DNA of 35,706 nucleotides from Opitutales bacterium (GTDB lineage: Bacteria; Verrucomicrobiota; Verrucomicrobiia; Opitutales; Oceanipulchritudinaceae): assembly GCA_007133065.1 (NCBI GenBank), contig SLNJ01000082.1, forward strand, positions 1 through 35,706, written 5' to 3'. Below, piece after piece: positions 34,932 to 35,706 of the stretch (position 1 is its first letter; each line of letters begins with the position of its first letter). Under the pieces are notes generated by a model. It searched no databases, was not told where the DNA came from, and saw nothing but the letters and a program-made list of their open reading frames with translations. A program made the position numbers and the translations under genes.

Positions 34932-35618
34932 ATTCCGAAAGAACATTCCGGAAGGGTAATCGCCATCGGAGACATTCACGGGTGCTGGATGGAGTTCGAG
35001 GAGATGCTGGACCTGCTTCAGCCGACCAGGGACGACGCCATCGTGCTCATCGGCGACCTCGTGAACCGCGGTCCGGACAGCCAGCGGGTGGTTCAGCGCG
35101 CTCGGGAAATCGGAGCTCACGCCCTCCTCGGCAACCATGAGTGGCACCTGCTCAGCCACCGGCGACAGCATAAGCCCGTCATGCTCAAGGACTACGACCT
35201 GGTGACCCTCGGCACGCTCGATCCTGGGGATTGGGACTACCTCGAGCGGATGACGCTGACCTGCTACGCTCCCGCATACGACACGCTCTTCGTGCACGCC
35301 GGACTTCTGCCGGACCAACCATGGCAGGAACAGAACGTGTCCGTGGTCACCGACGTTCAAGTGATCGACTCCCAGGGAATGCCTCGCCGCCGGTCCGACA
35401 GCCCCCGGAGCCCTCACTGGTCTCAACTCTGGAAAGGACCTCCGTTCGTGGTCTACGGCCACACGCCACGACGCAACGTGCGGCGAACCGATTCCACGCT
35501 CGGGATCGACACCGGTTGCGTCCACGGGGGGCACCTGACCGCCTACGTGTTGCCGGAGGGCGCGATCCATCAGGTCCGCGCCCGGCACCGCTACGCTCCA
35601 CGCAAGCTCAAGGATTGA
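34932..35618 (+). CDS. Metallophosphoesterase (Ser/Thr phosphatase-like), non-AUG start
   Basis: A calcineurin-like phosphoesterase with the full metal set: IGDIHGC (D and H), GDLVNRGPDS, GNHEWH, and the later VHAGLL and YGHTP with a terminal IDTGCVHGG, as in PrpA/PrpB/ApaH-type phosphatases. The frame is open from 34899 (in-frame TAA at 34896), but the stretch before GDIHG has no ATG, GTG or TTG. The first ATG (34989) lies after this metal motif and would delete it. The ATT at 34932 is used here because it gives IPKEHSGRVIAIGDIHG, close to the usual length; ATT at 34923 is another choice. It might be a protein phosphatase or dinucleotide hydrolase. It is divergent from the hypothetical gene. 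Confidence 0.82.
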   Translation: MPKEHSGRVIAIGDIHGCWMEFEEMLDLLQPTRDDAIVLIGDLVNRGPDSQRVVQRAREIGAHALLGNHEWHLLSHRRQHKPVMLKDYDLVTLGTLDPGDWDYLERMTLTCYAPAYDTLFVHAGLLPDQPWQEQNVSVVTDVQVIDSQGMPRRRSDSPRSPHWSQLWKGPPFVVYGHTPRRNVRRTDSTLGIDTGCVHGGHLTAYVLPEGAIHQVRARHRYAPRKLKD

Positions 35619-35684
35619 AAGGCGCGGTGCGCTCTGGACACAATTCCCGGAACCAACCATGATTCACCACGCTACTTCACCGCA

Positions 35685-35706
35685 ATGAGTGCCGACCCCA
35701 AATCCG
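35685..35706 (+). CDS. Possible start of a further gene, truncated by window end
   Basis: An ATG at 35685 opens MSADPKS and continues off the window, 66 bp after the metallophosphoesterase stop. Too short to identify; included only because the frame is open. Confidence 0.25.

Overview
The window is 35.7 kb of GC-rich chromosomal DNA from a Gram-negative bacterium. Features pointing to a Gram-negative cell are an outer-membrane barrel protein, an MsbA-like exporter, a lipoprotein, TatA and type IV pseudopilins. A complete ispD/ispE/ispF set indicates the MEP isoprenoid route. The PilX-like proteins with a long C-terminal solenoid, the ArsR-methyltransferase fusion, the RpoD with a Lys/Ala-rich N-terminal extension and the altered DnaG zinc finger suggest Verrucomicrobiota, probably Opitutia. 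That placement is an inference from protein style, not from a database search.

Layout. 1-3910: the 3' part of a giant secreted multidomain protein (discoidin-like, Ig, FN3, beta-helix, LamG, FN3, FN3, beta-helix). 4068-8719: a PhyH-family dioxygenase, a convergent monoheme cytochrome/beta-barrel protein, metY, and a divergent alpha/beta-hydrolase. 8799-8957: the decayed remnant of an ArsC/low-molecular-weight phosphatase gene. 8946-12401: an AbgT transporter and an MsbA-like ABC exporter. 12641-15345: an ArsR-type regulator fused to a methyltransferase, convergent with PTS enzyme I. 15464-17684: MEP genes, with ispE divergent from overlapping ispD-ispF. 17801-21740: ndk, an aspartate/aromatic aminotransferase, purN, and a sigma-54 response regulator. 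21860-21936: a CAU-anticodon tRNA. 21983-23041: a DUF362-like exported protein. 23240-29111: TPR lipoprotein, dnaG, rpoD and tatA on one strand, resembling the macromolecular-synthesis operon. 29260-33377: a minor-pseudopilin cluster (two PilX-like paralogues flanking PilV- and PilW-like genes). 33654-34867: a NarL/DevR-type response regulator behind a small conserved hypothetical gene. 34932-35618: a metallophosphoesterase with no canonical start codon. The last bases may begin another gene.

Most of the window is housekeeping. The points most worth a second look are the loss of three of four zinc ligands in DnaG, the ArsC relic, the missing start codon of the metallophosphoesterase, the duplicated pseudopilin genes with a strong promoter preceded by phased TAGG elements, and the heme-binding barrel protein. 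No integrase, transposase, CRISPR array, toxin-antitoxin pair or recognisable defence system is visible. I did not find a convincing wholly new system.
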